From: Chromobacterium phragmitis
Lineage (GTDB): Bacteria > Pseudomonadota > Gammaproteobacteria > Burkholderiales > Chromobacteriaceae
NCBI RefSeq assembly: GCF_003325475.1
Contig: NZ_CP029495.1
Location: forward strand, 2,418,001 to 2,482,000
Length of the DNA: 64,000 nucleotides
Direction: 5' to 3'
In this document: positions 37,795 through 47,327 of the stretch, piece after piece
How positions within the stretch are numbered: position 1 is the first letter of the stretch
How the letters are laid out: the number at the start of each line of letters is the position of its first letter
The notes under the pieces: generated by a model
What the model was told of the DNA's origin: nothing
Database searches by the model: none
Seen by the model: only the letters and a program-made list of their open reading frames with translations
Position numbers and translations under genes: made by a program

Positions 37795-40413
37795 ATGGAC
37801 CTTAGCTCACTCCTCGCCAGCTTCGCCTCCGCCTTCAACCAGGACCAACGCCTGCTCACGCTGGAGCTGGGCGGCGGGCACGTCGCCGCCGAGCAGCTGC
37901 TGCCGCAAAGCCTGGACGGCGAGGAAGGGGTGTCACAGGCCTATCGACATGTCGTGACCTGCTTGTCTCCCGACGGCGCCATCGAGCTCAAGACCCTGCT
38001 CGGCCAATCCGCCCGCATCGGCATCGCCGACCCCGCCGGCCGCGAGAGCCTGCGCTGCGGCGTGGTCAGCCAGGCCAGGCTGCTGGGCTCCGACGGCGGT
38101 TTTTCCCAGTACCAGCTGACCATCGAGCCGCCGATCGCGCTGCTGCGCCATCGCCGCACCTCCCGCGTGTTCCAGGACATGACGGTGCCGGACATCGTCC
38201 AGCAGATCGTCCACGAGCATCAGGCGGCCAACCCGGTGTTCGCCCGCGCGCAAGCCCTCGAGTTCAAGGTGGGGCCGGCCCAGCCCCGCAGTTATTGCTT
38301 ACAATATCGCGAAGACGACTTCAGCTTCATCGTCCGCCTGCTGCATGAAGAGGGCTATGCCTGGCGCTTCGAGCACCTGGACGGAGACAGCCCCCAGGTC
38401 AAGCTGGCGGTGTTCGACGACGTCTACAGCCTGCCGCCGGCCGAAGTGGAGCGAGTGCGCTTCCACCGCAGCGACGCCACCGAAGAAGAGGACGGCCTCA
38501 CCGACTGGAGCGCCAGCCGCCGGATCGTCCCCGGCAACGTGGCGCTGGCCACCTTCGACTACCAGCCGGTGTCCACCCAGCACACCGGCGACAGCAGCCA
38601 GATCGACCAGGGCCAGGGCGGCCAGGCGCTGCAATCCAGCCTGCAGGACTACGACCCGCAAAGTCTTTACTACGCCGGCGACGCCGAGCAGCTCAGCCAC
38701 TACGCCCGGCTGCGGCAGCAGGCGCACGACCGGCTGGCCAAGCAATTCGAAGGCGCCGGCTCCATCCGTGGCCTCACCGCCGGCCAATGGTTCCGCCTGG
38801 ACGACCACCCGGCGCACGACGGCGACAGCCACGAGCAGCGCGAATTCGTCGTCACCGGCCAACGCCTCCAGGCGCGCAACAACCTGCCGACCGACCTGAA
38901 AGCCATCCTGCCGGCCGGCGAACCCGCCGACGCCCCATTTAGCACCCAGATCCAGGCCCAGCGCCGCGGCATCCCGCTGACCCCGGCCTACGCCGGCACC
39001 GAATCGGCCAAGCCCACCAGCCTGGGCGTGCAGACCGCCACCGTGGTCGGCCCCGCCGGCGAAGAAGTCCACACCGATGCCCAGGGCCGCATCAAGGTGC
39101 AGTTCCACTGGCAGCGGCCGGAAGAACACCCCGCCATCGGCGCCGGCCTCGACGACATATCCTCCTGCTGGCTGCGCGTCGCCATGCCATCAGCCGGCGC
39201 CGGCTGGGGCCACCAGTTCATCCCGCGCATCGGCCAGGAAGTGCTGGTCGACTTCATCGAAGGCGACATCGACCGCCCGCTGATCACCGGCGTGCTGTAC
39301 AACGGCAGCCACCCCACGCCCGACTTCAGCGGCGCCGGCAGCCTGCCCGCCAACAAGACCCTGTCCGGCATCAAATCCAAAGAACATCAGGGCGGCGGCT
39401 ACAACGAGCTGCTGTTCGACGACACCCCCGGCGAAGTGCGCGCCAAGCTGAGCTCTGAGCCCGGCAAAACCCAGCTCAACCAGGGCTACCTCGCCCATCC
39501 GCGCAGCAACGGCAAAGCCCAGCCGCGCGGCGAAGGTTTCGAACTGCGCACCGACCACCACGGCGCCATCCGCGCCGCCCACGGCCTGCTGCTGTCCACC
39601 GAGGCGCAAAACGGCGCCGGCGGCAAACAGCTCGCCAGAGAACACGCGCAATCGCAGCTCGACTCGGCCCTCAGCCTCTCGCAAGCGCTGGCCGAAACCG
39701 CCACCGGCCAACTGGCCGACGCCATGGAGACCGGCCCCGACGAGATCAGCTCGGACAACGCCAAGGCCGGCAAGAAGAGCGACGGCCACCTGCAACACCA
39801 CGCCGACGCGCTGAAGGCCTGGGAAGCGGGATCGAACACCGACAAGGACGGCAAAACGGCGAAAGACCAAGCCGGCCAGCAGCCGCTGCTGATCCTGTCC
39901 GGCCCGGCCGGCATCGCCGCCCTCACCGAACAAAGCCAGACCGTCTCCGCCGGCCAGAACCTGAATCTAGTCGCCCAGCGCGACGCCAACCACACCACCG
40001 GCCGACGCTGGCTGCACAACGTCGGCCAGCACATCAGCCTGTTCGTGTCGGGGGTGAAGGACAAGGTGGCGCTGAAGCTGATCGCGGCGAAGGGGAAGGT
40101 GCAGGTGCAGGCGCAGAGCGACGCGATGGAGCTGACGGCGGATAAGGACCTCTCCATTACCTCGGTCAAACAGAAAATCCAGTTCAACGGCAAACAGGAA
40201 ATCCTACTCACCAGCGGCGGAGCTTATGTGCGGATCAAGGATGGCAAGATAGAGCTGCACGCGCCGGGCACCGTCAGCTTCAAGGGAGCCAGTCATGATT
40301 GGAGCGGGGGGACGAGCATGAGCCTGCCGTTCCCGCAGTTTCCCAAGGAGGTGTGCGTAGAGTGCCTGCTGCGCAGCGCCAAAGCCGGTTCCGCATTCAG
40401 CAAGGTGCAATGA
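37795..40413 (+). CDS. vgrG: T6SS spike protein VgrG (copy 2)
   Basis: An 872-residue VgrG with the same gp27/gp5 and DUF2345 layout as copy 1 and nearly identical through about residue 785. The end differs: after DUF2345 it has a short, Cys-containing tail (CVECLLRSAKAG) rather than the extra domain of copy 1. It starts the lipase module: the stop overlaps the DUF4123 adaptor gene (ATGA), so VgrG2, adaptor and Tle1-type lipase are very likely a functional set. Confidence 0.96.
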   Translation: MDLSSLLASFASAFNQDQRLLTLELGGGHVAAEQLLPQSLDGEEGVSQAYRHVVTCLSPDGAIELKTLLGQSARIGIADPAGRESLRCGVVSQARLLGSDGGFSQYQLTIEPPIALLRHRRTSRVFQDMTVPDIVQQIVHEHQAANPVFARAQALEFKVGPAQPRSYCLQYREDDFSFIVRLLHEEGYAWRFEHLDGDSPQVKLAVFDDVYSLPPAEVERVRFHRSDATEEEDGLTDWSASRRIVPGNVALATFDYQPVSTQHTGDSSQIDQGQGGQALQSSLQDYDPQSLYYAGDAEQLSHYARLRQQAHDRLAKQFEGAGSIRGLTAGQWFRLDDHPAHDGDSHEQREFVVTGQRLQARNNLPTDLKAILPAGEPADAPFSTQIQAQRRGIPLTPAYAGTESAKPTSLGVQTATVVGPAGEEVHTDAQGRIKVQFHWQRPEEHPAIGAGLDDISSCWLRVAMPSAGAGWGHQFIPRIGQEVLVDFIEGDIDRPLITGVLYNGSHPTPDFSGAGSLPANKTLSGIKSKEHQGGGYNELLFDDTPGEVRAKLSSEPGKTQLNQGYLAHPRSNGKAQPRGEGFELRTDHHGAIRAAHGLLLSTEAQNGAGGKQLAREHAQSQLDSALSLSQALAETATGQLADAMETGPDEISSDNAKAGKKSDGHLQHHADALKAWEAGSNTDKDGKTAKDQAGQQPLLILSGPAGIAALTEQSQTVSAGQNLNLVAQRDANHTTGRRWLHNVGQHISLFVSGVKDKVALKLIAAKGKVQVQAQSDAMELTADKDLSITSVKQKIQFNGKQEILLTSGGAYVRIKDGKIELHAPGTVSFKGASHDWSGGTSMSLPFPQFPKEVCVECLLRSAKAGSAFSKVQ
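37830..40148 (+). repeat. Right arm of a 2.3-kb inverted repeat (vgrG2)
   Basis: Partner of 23238-25556 in inverted orientation. The boundaries fall inside both vgrG genes: near codon 12 at the 5' side and at codon ~785 at the 3' side, where the two genes switch abruptly to unrelated sequence. Confidence 0.93.
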
Positions 40414-41192
40414 TGAAGCTGATCCATTCTTTTGATGCCGAGGCGCTGGCAGCCCTGTTGCAGAAAGACGCGCCGTTCAGCGAGAGCTTGCAGCAATATT
40501 TGCTGTTGGATGGCGCGCTCAATCCTGGCTTGCTCAAACATATTCGTCGTAGCGGCATGCCATGGCTCAGCGTGTTTACCCAAAGCGATGATGGCGATGA
40601 ACAGTTGATGTCCGCGTCGCCGTTATTGGTGCAGTGGGAAGAACTGCGGCACGCGCAGATACAGCGTTTGCTGATGCAGTGCGATGGCATGCCCATGGTC
40701 AGCGTGTGGCGCAGCCCGGAAAGCTTGCCCGAGTTGGCGGCGCGTTTGCTGCCGTGGTGTGTGGTGAAGGCGGATGACCAGCATTTCAACCTGCGTTTTC
40801 CCGATACCCGCCGCCTGGTAGACATCGTGGGCGTGCTGGATGATGAACAGCGCGGTCAGTTTTTCGGCCCGGCGGTCTTGTGTGTCGTTCCCACGCGTTT
40901 CGGCGCTTGGGAAACCTTGGCCATGCCGCGCGAGGCGCTGCCTCCGGCAGACAAGGCTGTATTGAATGCCGAGCAAACACTGGCATTGATTCGCGCGGGG
41001 GAGGCGGACGAAACGCTGTATCACATGCAATTCCATCGCGCGATACGGCCTGAGGTGCTGGCGGATTGCCATCCTGCTGTCGAGCAAGCCTTGTCGCAGG
41101 CCGACAAGAATGACGTGGATGCGCCGGATGAACGTTATCAATGTTGTCTGGATGCGTTGCGGGATCCCGCAGCGTTCAATTTGAGGGGATAG
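40410..41192 (+). CDS. DUF4123-domain T6SS effector adaptor
   Basis: A 260-residue protein resembling DUF4123 (Tap/TEC) adaptors, which load effectors onto a specific VgrG. The family-like features are QYLLLDGALNPGL near the N-terminus, WLSVFTQSDDGDEQLMSASPLLVQ, and the conserved RFPDTR / RFGAWE segments. The start overlaps the vgrG2 stop. Its position between vgrG2 and the lipase module suggests that it loads the DUF2235 lipase. Confidence 0.85.
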   Translation: MMKLIHSFDAEALAALLQKDAPFSESLQQYLLLDGALNPGLLKHIRRSGMPWLSVFTQSDDGDEQLMSASPLLVQWEELRHAQIQRLLMQCDGMPMVSVWRSPESLPELAARLLPWCVVKADDQHFNLRFPDTRRLVDIVGVLDDEQRGQFFGPAVLCVVPTRFGAWETLAMPREALPPADKAVLNAEQTLALIRAGEADETLYHMQFHRAIRPEVLADCHPAVEQALSQADKNDVDAPDERYQCCLDALRDPAAFNLRG

Positions 41193-41195
41193 GGC

Positions 41196-41651
41196 ATGTT
41201 GGGTCGAATCGGCAAGTGTTTGGCGTTGGCGTTGCTGCCGCTGTCTGCCATGGCGGATGAGTTTGTTGGGGATTATGTGCTGCAGCCCTCGGGCGAGATG
41301 CAGCAGATTTATGGAGATGACGGCAAGCCGGCGCGCTTGGTGACCGTGGAAAAGCGCGATGGCGGCTATTGGTTGAATGTTAAAGGCCTGATGGGCGGCG
41401 GAGCGCCGCAAAAGGCGGAGCTGAAAAAGGATGGCAAATATCTGGCGCAGTGGCTGGGCTGGACGCCAGATGCTGATGCGCCGGCCATCCGCTCCACCGC
41501 TCTGGTGGGCGACCGGATCGCGCTGTTCCATATCGCCAAGGGCACCGAACTGCAAAGCGCCAATGGGCGCAGCCACGTGATGCGCACCGACTACCTGCTG
41601 GCGATGCCGGGCATCGATCTGGCGCTGGAGCGGGTGCCGGCAGACCAATGA
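41196..41651 (+). CDS. Small exported protein of the lipase module, function unknown
   Basis: A 151-residue protein with a signal peptide (about residues 1-20, ending SAMADE) and a small beta-rich domain. I do not recognise the family. It lies 3 bases after the DUF4123 gene and overlaps the first DUF3304 lipoprotein gene by 4 bases. Periplasmic location and coupling suggest part of the immunity set for the lipase; this is inference. Confidence 0.6.
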   Translation: MLGRIGKCLALALLPLSAMADEFVGDYVLQPSGEMQQIYGDDGKPARLVTVEKRDGGYWLNVKGLMGGGAPQKAELKKDGKYLAQWLGWTPDADAPAIRSTALVGDRIALFHIAKGTELQSANGRSHVMRTDYLLAMPGIDLALERVPADQ

Positions 41652-42307
41652 GCTTGGCGCAAGCGAGTTTTTTCCGCTGGATGGTTCCCTTGCTGGCTTG
41701 CCTGATGCTCGGCGCCTGCGCCGGCATGGGCGGCCAGCTGGGCGCGTCGATGACGGTGGTGAATTACAGCGGCAAGGGCTACGACTGGGTGGCGGTGGCC
41801 CAGCCGCAAACGCCCGAGCAAGCGGACGCGGCGGAAATGATAGGCCCATATGGCGCGGGCGGCATCATGTGCTGCGTCAATCTGCCGGCCAAGTGGCAGC
41901 CGGGCATGCAGTTGGTGGTGCAGACCAAGGATGGAACCAAGGCCAAAACGGTAGCGGAATGGTCCAAGGAGAACATCCCGCTGAAGCTGAGAACGGTGGA
42001 GGTGCCGCGTTATGAGGCCAGCGATGTCGGCACGGTATGGGTGCAATTGCTGCCGGACGACAAGGTGGCGCTGGTGGTCAGCCGTTACGATCCTTCGAAT
42101 GCGAATTGGCCGGGGGCGATCAAGGGCTGGCCGAAGCCTTCTCTGGAGTACCGTCGCCAACTATGGGATCAGGAAATGAGACTTTTGACTAAAGATCTTG
42201 CTGATTTCCAAGCGCAGATTAAGAAAGATAGTGCGAATCGGCAAACATACCAAGATGCCATTGATTCTGTTCAGAATCAAATCAATAGATTGGGAGGGCG
42301 GCCGTGA
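41648..42307 (+). CDS. DUF3304-type lipoprotein, likely Tle1 immunity protein (copy 1)
   Basis: A 219-residue lipoprotein with lipobox LMLGAC (Cys24). It resembles the DUF3304 lipoproteins that sit next to DUF2235 lipases in T6SS clusters and act as periplasmic immunity proteins. Residues after the lipobox to about 168 are almost identical to copy 2 at 42723, and the C-terminal ~50 residues diverge (Gln/Asn-rich here). It is followed by a broken lipase fragment rather than an intact lipase. Confidence 0.75.
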   Translation: MSLAQASFFRWMVPLLACLMLGACAGMGGQLGASMTVVNYSGKGYDWVAVAQPQTPEQADAAEMIGPYGAGGIMCCVNLPAKWQPGMQLVVQTKDGTKAKTVAEWSKENIPLKLRTVEVPRYEASDVGTVWVQLLPDDKVALVVSRYDPSNANWPGAIKGWPKPSLEYRRQLWDQEMRLLTKDLADFQAQIKKDSANRQTYQDAIDSVQNQINRLGGRP

Positions 42308-42690
42308 CGAAGCTCTGTGGCAATATACCAGTCACAAGCCATGATCCGAGCCATTATGAAGTTTTTTGATAGTTTGGATCGGGGGGTAATAAGAAAATAT
42401 GAGCAGAGGGAACTTCCCCCAATAGATAACCCCAACGCCAGCTGCGATTTCAATCTGTTTTTCGGTTTTTTCTTCGATGGTACGCGTAATAACTATAACC
42501 TGTGCACCGAAAACGAGGGGTTCTCCAATGTGGCGCGCTTGTACGACACCTACCCAGGTCAGGCTGAGCCGGGGGCAAAGAAGCACTGCCTCTGGACGGG
42601 AGTGAAGATTATCCCCGCTTCTTCAACGTGCATATTCCGGACGTAGGCACGCCGTTTCCGCAAATCAATGATCGCGGAGGCCGCAGGCTA
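41717..42690 (+). repeat. Tandem duplication unit A (DUF3304 plus 5' lipase)
   Basis: This unit recurs at about 42774-43764. The offset is 1057 bases in the lipoprotein part and 1074 in the lipase part. Lipoprotein N-terminal halves and lipase 5' ends are nearly identical, with a divergent stretch between them (lipoprotein C-termini and lipase first ~35 codons). Confidence 0.85.
42317..42690 (+). pseudogene. Truncated 5' remnant of a DUF2235 (Tle1-type) lipase gene
   Basis: From about 42404 the sequence parallels the start of the intact lipase gene (43478 onward), including FNLFFGFFFDGTRNNYN. A 2-base loss near 42570 (GGGGGCAAAG against GGGGGTGGTCAAGG) shifts the frame to an early stop at 42646. 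Nucleotide similarity continues to about 42680 and ends where the second DUF3304 gene begins. The catalytic Ser region is absent, so the product cannot be an active lipase. Confidence 0.85.
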
Positions 42691-42722
42691 GATTTGAAAA
42701 TCAGGAGAATCAGGTGGGTATC

Positions 42723-43376
42723 ATGATGAAAAGAATGGTCTGGCTGCTGTTGTGTTGCACGGCGCTGAGCGCTTGCGCCGGCATGGGCGGCCAGTTGGGC
42801 GCGTCGATGACGGTGGTGAATTACAGCGGCAAAGGCTACGACTGGGTGGCGGTGGCGCAGCCGCAAACGCCCAAGCAGGCGGACGCGGCGGAAATGATTG
42901 GCCCATATGGCGCGGGCGGCATCATGTGCTGCGTCAATCTGCCGGCCAAGTGGCAGCCGGGCATGCAGTTGGTGGTGCAGACCAAGGACGAGACCAAGGC
43001 CAAAACGGCAGCGGAATGGTCCAAGGAGAACATTCCGCTGAAGCTGAGAACGGTGAATGTGCCGCGTTATGAGGCCAGCGATGTCGGCACGGTATGGGTG
43101 CAATTGCTGCCGGACGACAAGGTGGCGCTGGTGGTCAGCCGTTACGATCCCTCGAATGTGAATTGGCCGGGTGCGATCAAGGGCTGGCCGAAGCCTTCGA
43201 TAGAGTATAGAAGGAAAATCTGGGCAGAAGATTTGAAAAGAGAAACAGAATTATTAAAAGTTATGCAGCAGGCTATACAGGATCCGAAGGTGAATGATAA
43301 GGATAGGGCTGCTATGCAAGAAACAATAAATGATATTAAGGTAAATATTGATAAGCTTGAGAGGGCATTGAAATGA
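42723..43376 (+). CDS. DUF3304-type lipoprotein, likely Tle1 immunity protein (copy 2)
   Basis: A 217-residue lipoprotein with lipobox ALSAC (Cys18 from the chosen ATG), nearly identical to copy 1 up to the GWPKPSxEYRR segment. Beyond this the C-terminus is different, Lys/Glu-rich, helical, and encoded by AT-rich DNA. It overlaps the intact lipase gene by 4 bases, as expected for a coupled immunity/effector pair. ATG at 42726 is an equally possible start, with AGGTGG upstream. Confidence 0.78.
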   Translation: MMKRMVWLLLCCTALSACAGMGGQLGASMTVVNYSGKGYDWVAVAQPQTPKQADAAEMIGPYGAGGIMCCVNLPAKWQPGMQLVVQTKDETKAKTAAEWSKENIPLKLRTVNVPRYEASDVGTVWVQLLPDDKVALVVSRYDPSNVNWPGAIKGWPKPSIEYRRKIWAEDLKRETELLKVMQQAIQDPKVNDKDRAAMQETINDIKVNIDKLERALK

Positions 43377-43764
43377 CATCGCTGGCAAGCTTATATGATA
43401 CTTCGTGGTCGGATCCTACAAATGCCGCGAAATTTTTTGATCCAGTCAAAGATATTCCAAAGTTAAGGCAGTTCGAAAAGCGGGAACTTCCCCCAATAGG
43501 CAACCCCAACGCCAGCTGCGATTTCAATCTGTTTTTCGGTTTTTTCTTCGATGGCACGCGCAATAACTATAACCTCTGCACCGAAAACGAGGGGTTTTCC
43601 AATGTGGCGCGCTTGTACGACACCTATCCCGGCCAAGCGGTGCCGGGGGTGGTCAAGGAAGCACTGCCTTTGGACGGGAATGAAGAGTATCCGCACTTCT
43701 TCAAAGTGTATATCCCGGGCGTAGGCACGCCGTTTCCGCAAGTCAATGACAGCGGAAAGGGCAT
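42774..43764 (+). repeat. Tandem duplication unit B (DUF3304 plus 5' lipase)
   Basis: Second copy of the unit at 41717-42690; this copy continues into the full-length lipase gene. Confidence 0.85.
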
Positions 43765-45388
43765 GGATGCCACCTTTGGCGCCGCTTCCGCCTTGTTTGG
43801 CCATGAGCGCATCGTCTGGGCCTTGATGCAGGCGATCAATAACCTCAACCGCTATTTCGTTGGTCAGGAATTGCTCGATAAGGGCAAGATCTTGTCGCTG
43901 AGCAAGCAGTTGGTGATCACTGGCTGGCACCTGAAGAAGGAGCGCTGGCTGACCGCGGGTGAGATCGACCAGGGCAAGCAGAGCACTTACGACACATTGC
44001 GCGAGCAACTGAAGCTGCTGCATCGGTCGATCAAGGACTTCATGCATGCGCCGGGCGAGAAACCGGCCAATATGTCCAAGGGCAAGGTGGGAAATATTCA
44101 TCTGTCCGCATTCGGCTTTTCGCGCGGCGCCACCAAGGCGCGCTGCTTCAGCAACTGGATGCAGCGCCTGTGCCAGCTGGATGCGGAGCTGACCGGCCAG
44201 CCGGGACAGATGACCCTGGGCGGCTTCCCGGTGAAATTCGACTTTTTGGGCATCTTCGACACCGTGGCCTCGGTGGGCCTGGCCTCGTCCACGCTGTTGT
44301 TCGACGGCCACGCGGAATGGGCAGACGCGGAGACCTCGCTGCGGGTGCCCATGGGCATGCCCTGCGTGCATCTTGTGGCGGCGCATGAAATCCGCCGCAG
44401 CTTCCCGCTGGACTCCATTGAAATGGGCGCGGGCGCGCCCCCGGGCGGCGAGGAGATCATGTTCCCCGGCGTGCACTCGGATGTCGGCGGCGGCTACCTG
44501 CCCAAGGAGCAGGGCAGAGGAGTGGACCCGAAAGGCGCGGACATGCTGTCGCGGATTCCCCTGGCGGTGATGTATCGCAAGGCGCGGCTGGCCGGCGTGC
44601 CGTTCAAGGCGGAAAAGGCAAAGCCAGCTGCTCAATTGCGCATGCAGGTGGACCCTAAGTTGATAGCCGACTTCAACGCCTACCTCGCCGCGCTCGGCGT
44701 CGAGGCGGGCAAGCCCACGCCGGAAAAGGCGTACAAGAGCTTGCTGAAGGATTTGTATTTGCCTTACATCGCCTGGCGCTTGAGCTGGGTGTACAAGCAG
44801 GATGACGCCTCGCTGCGCGCGCATTTCGACAATCTGCAAAACGCGTCCAACGCGGACGTCAACGACTTGTTGGGCGGCAATGTCAAGTTGGCCGAGCATC
44901 TCGGGTATTACAAGAGCTGGAGCTGCGGCGAGATAGTAGAGATTGGCAAGATGAGAAGGGCTTACTACCCGCCGACGTTTGATCCCAAGGTGGTCAAAGA
45001 CTGGAGCGAGTTCAAGGGCATTTGGCCGGAGCTGGAAAAGGGCGAGCAATCTTCATTGCTGAAACCCGCGGCCAGCTGTTTGTTCCAGTATTACGTGCAT
45101 GACTCGTATGCCTGGTTCCGGCTAACCGGCAAGGAAGAACCGGAAATTTTGGCCATGCTGGAGAAAATGTCGCATCAGGACCCAAATAGCCTATCTGAAG
45201 AGGAAAAAGGTTGGGTCAAGTTATATGTGGACTCCGGCCGCAAGCAGATTCCCAAGGCCGTGACGGGCGGGCAGGAGCCATTCAGCGTAGGTGCCGGCTA
45301 TCTGCGTTATCGCAAGGTGTATGCCGGCGCCGACAATGTTTTGCTGACCCGGCGCGGACAATCTTCATCGGATACAGCGCTGGCCTGA
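43373..45388 (+). CDS. DUF2235 phospholipase, T6SS effector of the Tle1 type
   Basis: A 671-residue protein with an alpha/beta-hydrolase DUF2235 domain. It has the N-terminal FFDGTRNN motif (about residues 58-65), the lipase elbow GFSRG with Ser250, a catalytic Asp candidate at 296 in FDT, and the His at 368 in GVHSDVGGGY. Tle1 effectors hydrolyse membrane phospholipids in rival cells. There is no signal peptide, consistent with T6SS delivery. Context (vgrG2, DUF4123 adaptor, lipoprotein immunity genes) strongly supports this role. Confidence 0.9.
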   Translation: MTSLASLYDTSWSDPTNAAKFFDPVKDIPKLRQFEKRELPPIGNPNASCDFNLFFGFFFDGTRNNYNLCTENEGFSNVARLYDTYPGQAVPGVVKEALPLDGNEEYPHFFKVYIPGVGTPFPQVNDSGKGMDATFGAASALFGHERIVWALMQAINNLNRYFVGQELLDKGKILSLSKQLVITGWHLKKERWLTAGEIDQGKQSTYDTLREQLKLLHRSIKDFMHAPGEKPANMSKGKVGNIHLSAFGFSRGATKARCFSNWMQRLCQLDAELTGQPGQMTLGGFPVKFDFLGIFDTVASVGLASSTLLFDGHAEWADAETSLRVPMGMPCVHLVAAHEIRRSFPLDSIEMGAGAPPGGEEIMFPGVHSDVGGGYLPKEQGRGVDPKGADMLSRIPLAVMYRKARLAGVPFKAEKAKPAAQLRMQVDPKLIADFNAYLAALGVEAGKPTPEKAYKSLLKDLYLPYIAWRLSWVYKQDDASLRAHFDNLQNASNADVNDLLGGNVKLAEHLGYYKSWSCGEIVEIGKMRRAYYPPTFDPKVVKDWSEFKGIWPELEKGEQSSLLKPAASCLFQYYVHDSYAWFRLTGKEEPEILAMLEKMSHQDPNSLSEEEKGWVKLYVDSGRKQIPKAVTGGQEPFSVGAGYLRYRKVYAGADNVLLTRRGQSSSDTALA

Positions 45389-45406
45389 GAGCTGGCTTGA
45401 ATAAAA

Positions 45407-47266
45407 ATGCTTGAATCCTTACTACCGTATTACGAACGCGAACTCGGCCACCTGCGGGAGCTGTCGGGCGAGTTCGCGCGCCGCTATCCCAAGATCGCCG
45501 GCCGCTTGCAGATGGAAGGCGACCAGTGCGCCGATCCGCACACCGAGCGGCTGATCGAGGCGTTCGCGCTGCTGGCTTCGCGCATCCATAAAAAACTGGA
45601 CGATGATTATCCGGAAGTGGCGGAAAGCTTCCTGGATGTGCTGTATCCGCACTATCTGCAGCCGATTCCGTCAGCCACCATCGTCCAGTTCGAGTGCGAT
45701 CCGGCGCGGCCGGAGATCGCCAAGCGCTACCGCGTGGAGCGCGGCCAGCCGGTGCATGCGCCGGCGATCAACGGCGTGGTGTGCAAGTTCCGCAGCGCCT
45801 ATCCGGTGGACTTGTACCCGCTGTCGCTGAACAGCGCCAAGCTGGAGCTGACCAGCGGCTCGCCCTATCTGCGCCAGCTGGCGCCGGATGCGGCGGCGCT
45901 GCTGACGATGGAGTTCCAGACCCACGGCGGCCTGGCCTTGAACAGCATAGGCCTGACTTCGCTGCGCTTCTTCCTGGACGGCGAGCCGGCGCTGATGCAC
46001 CTGCTGTACGAGCTGTTGTTGTCCCAGGTGCTGCGCATCCGCGTCGGCGACGGCAGCGAGGACCCGTCGCGCAGCGCGGTGCTGCCGGCCTCGGCCATCC
46101 GCCCGGTGGGTTTCGGCCGCGACGAGGGCATGCTGGAGTACGACGAGCGCTCGTTCATGGGCTACCGGCTGCTGACCGAGTATTTCTGCTATCCGGACAA
46201 ATTCCTGTTCGTCGACATCGCCGAGCTGGACAAGGCCGCGGCGCGGCTGGACGGCGGCAAGCTGGTGTTGCAATTGGTGCTGGGAGACTACCCGGACAGC
46301 GAGCGCCATCACCGCTTGTTGACCCAGCTGCAGGCGCATCATCTGAAGCTGGGCTGCGCGCCCATCGTCAACCTGTTCAACCAGCCCGGCGAGCCGATCC
46401 GCGTCAGCCATCAGAAGGCCGGCTACGCGGTGCTGGCCGACGGCCGCAAGCAGCAAGCTTACGAGGTGATCCAGATCCGCCGCGTGGTGCGGGTGGAAAA
46501 ATCCGGCGAGGGCGAGAGCAGCGAGGAGGTGCCGCCGTTCTACGCGACGCGCCATGGCAGCGAGCGCCAGACGCCGCGCTTCTACTGGCATGCCAGCCGC
46601 GAGGGCTCGCCGCGCGCCGGCGACAAGGGCACCGACCTGGAGTTGCACCTGGTGGATCTGCAGTTCAACGCGGTGCGGCCGGCGGCCGAAGTGCTGAGCC
46701 TCGACCTGCTGTGCAGCAACCGCGATCTGCCGGAGCAGATTCCTTTCGGCGGCAGCCAGGCGGCGCAGCGCACCGATTTCAGCCTGCCCGGCCATTCGGT
46801 GGTGAAGCGGGTGCGGCTGCTGCGCAAGCCGGCGGCCACCCAGCGCAGTCCGCTGGGCCGCGCGGTGCAGTGGCGGCTGATCTCGCATCTGTCGCTGAAT
46901 TACATGTCCATCGTCGATTCCGGCGTGGCGGCGCTGCAGGAGATGCTGGCGCTGTACAACCTCACCGGCTCGCCGGTCAATGTGCGCCAGATCCAGGGCG
47001 TGGTGGGCATCCACAGCCAGCCGGCGGTGACCCGCGTCACCGGCCGCGATTTCGCCGGCTTCGTCCGCGGCAGCGAAATCCGGCTGAAACTGGACGCCGA
47101 TTATTATGTCGGCGGCAGCGTCTACTTGTTCGCCTCGGTGCTGGAGCGGTTCTTCGCGCTGTATTGCGCGCCCAACAGTTTTACCCGTTTGCGGGTGGAG
47201 ACGACGCAGCAGAACCAGGAAGTGGCGGCTTGGCCGGCGCGGGCGGGCGAGGCTTTGGTGGTATGA
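45407..47266 (+). CDS. tssF: T6SS baseplate subunit TssF
   Basis: A 619-residue baseplate wedge protein. The N-terminal LLPYYERELGHLRELSGEFARRYPKIAGRL region (about residues 4-33) is diagnostic, and the YFCYPDKFLFVDI segment mid-protein is family-typical. It is normally followed directly by tssG; here a small membrane-protein gene intervenes. Confidence 0.95.
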   Translation: MLESLLPYYERELGHLRELSGEFARRYPKIAGRLQMEGDQCADPHTERLIEAFALLASRIHKKLDDDYPEVAESFLDVLYPHYLQPIPSATIVQFECDPARPEIAKRYRVERGQPVHAPAINGVVCKFRSAYPVDLYPLSLNSAKLELTSGSPYLRQLAPDAAALLTMEFQTHGGLALNSIGLTSLRFFLDGEPALMHLLYELLLSQVLRIRVGDGSEDPSRSAVLPASAIRPVGFGRDEGMLEYDERSFMGYRLLTEYFCYPDKFLFVDIAELDKAAARLDGGKLVLQLVLGDYPDSERHHRLLTQLQAHHLKLGCAPIVNLFNQPGEPIRVSHQKAGYAVLADGRKQQAYEVIQIRRVVRVEKSGEGESSEEVPPFYATRHGSERQTPRFYWHASREGSPRAGDKGTDLELHLVDLQFNAVRPAAEVLSLDLLCSNRDLPEQIPFGGSQAAQRTDFSLPGHSVVKRVRLLRKPAATQRSPLGRAVQWRLISHLSLNYMSIVDSGVAALQEMLALYNLTGSPVNVRQIQGVVGIHSQPAVTRVTGRDFAGFVRGSEIRLKLDADYYVGGSVYLFASVLERFFALYCAPNSFTRLRVETTQQNQEVAAWPARAGEALVV

Positions 47267-47327
47267 TGATGTTATTTGTTTTTTTGATGACCGATGCCTT
47301 TGGATTCGCGTGGCGAGGGAGTGACTA

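Noticed and set aside
23238..40148. Considered the vgrG inverted repeats as ends of a composite transposon
   Set aside because: The repeats are internal to vgrG genes. No transposase, terminal inverted repeats or target-site duplications are visible.
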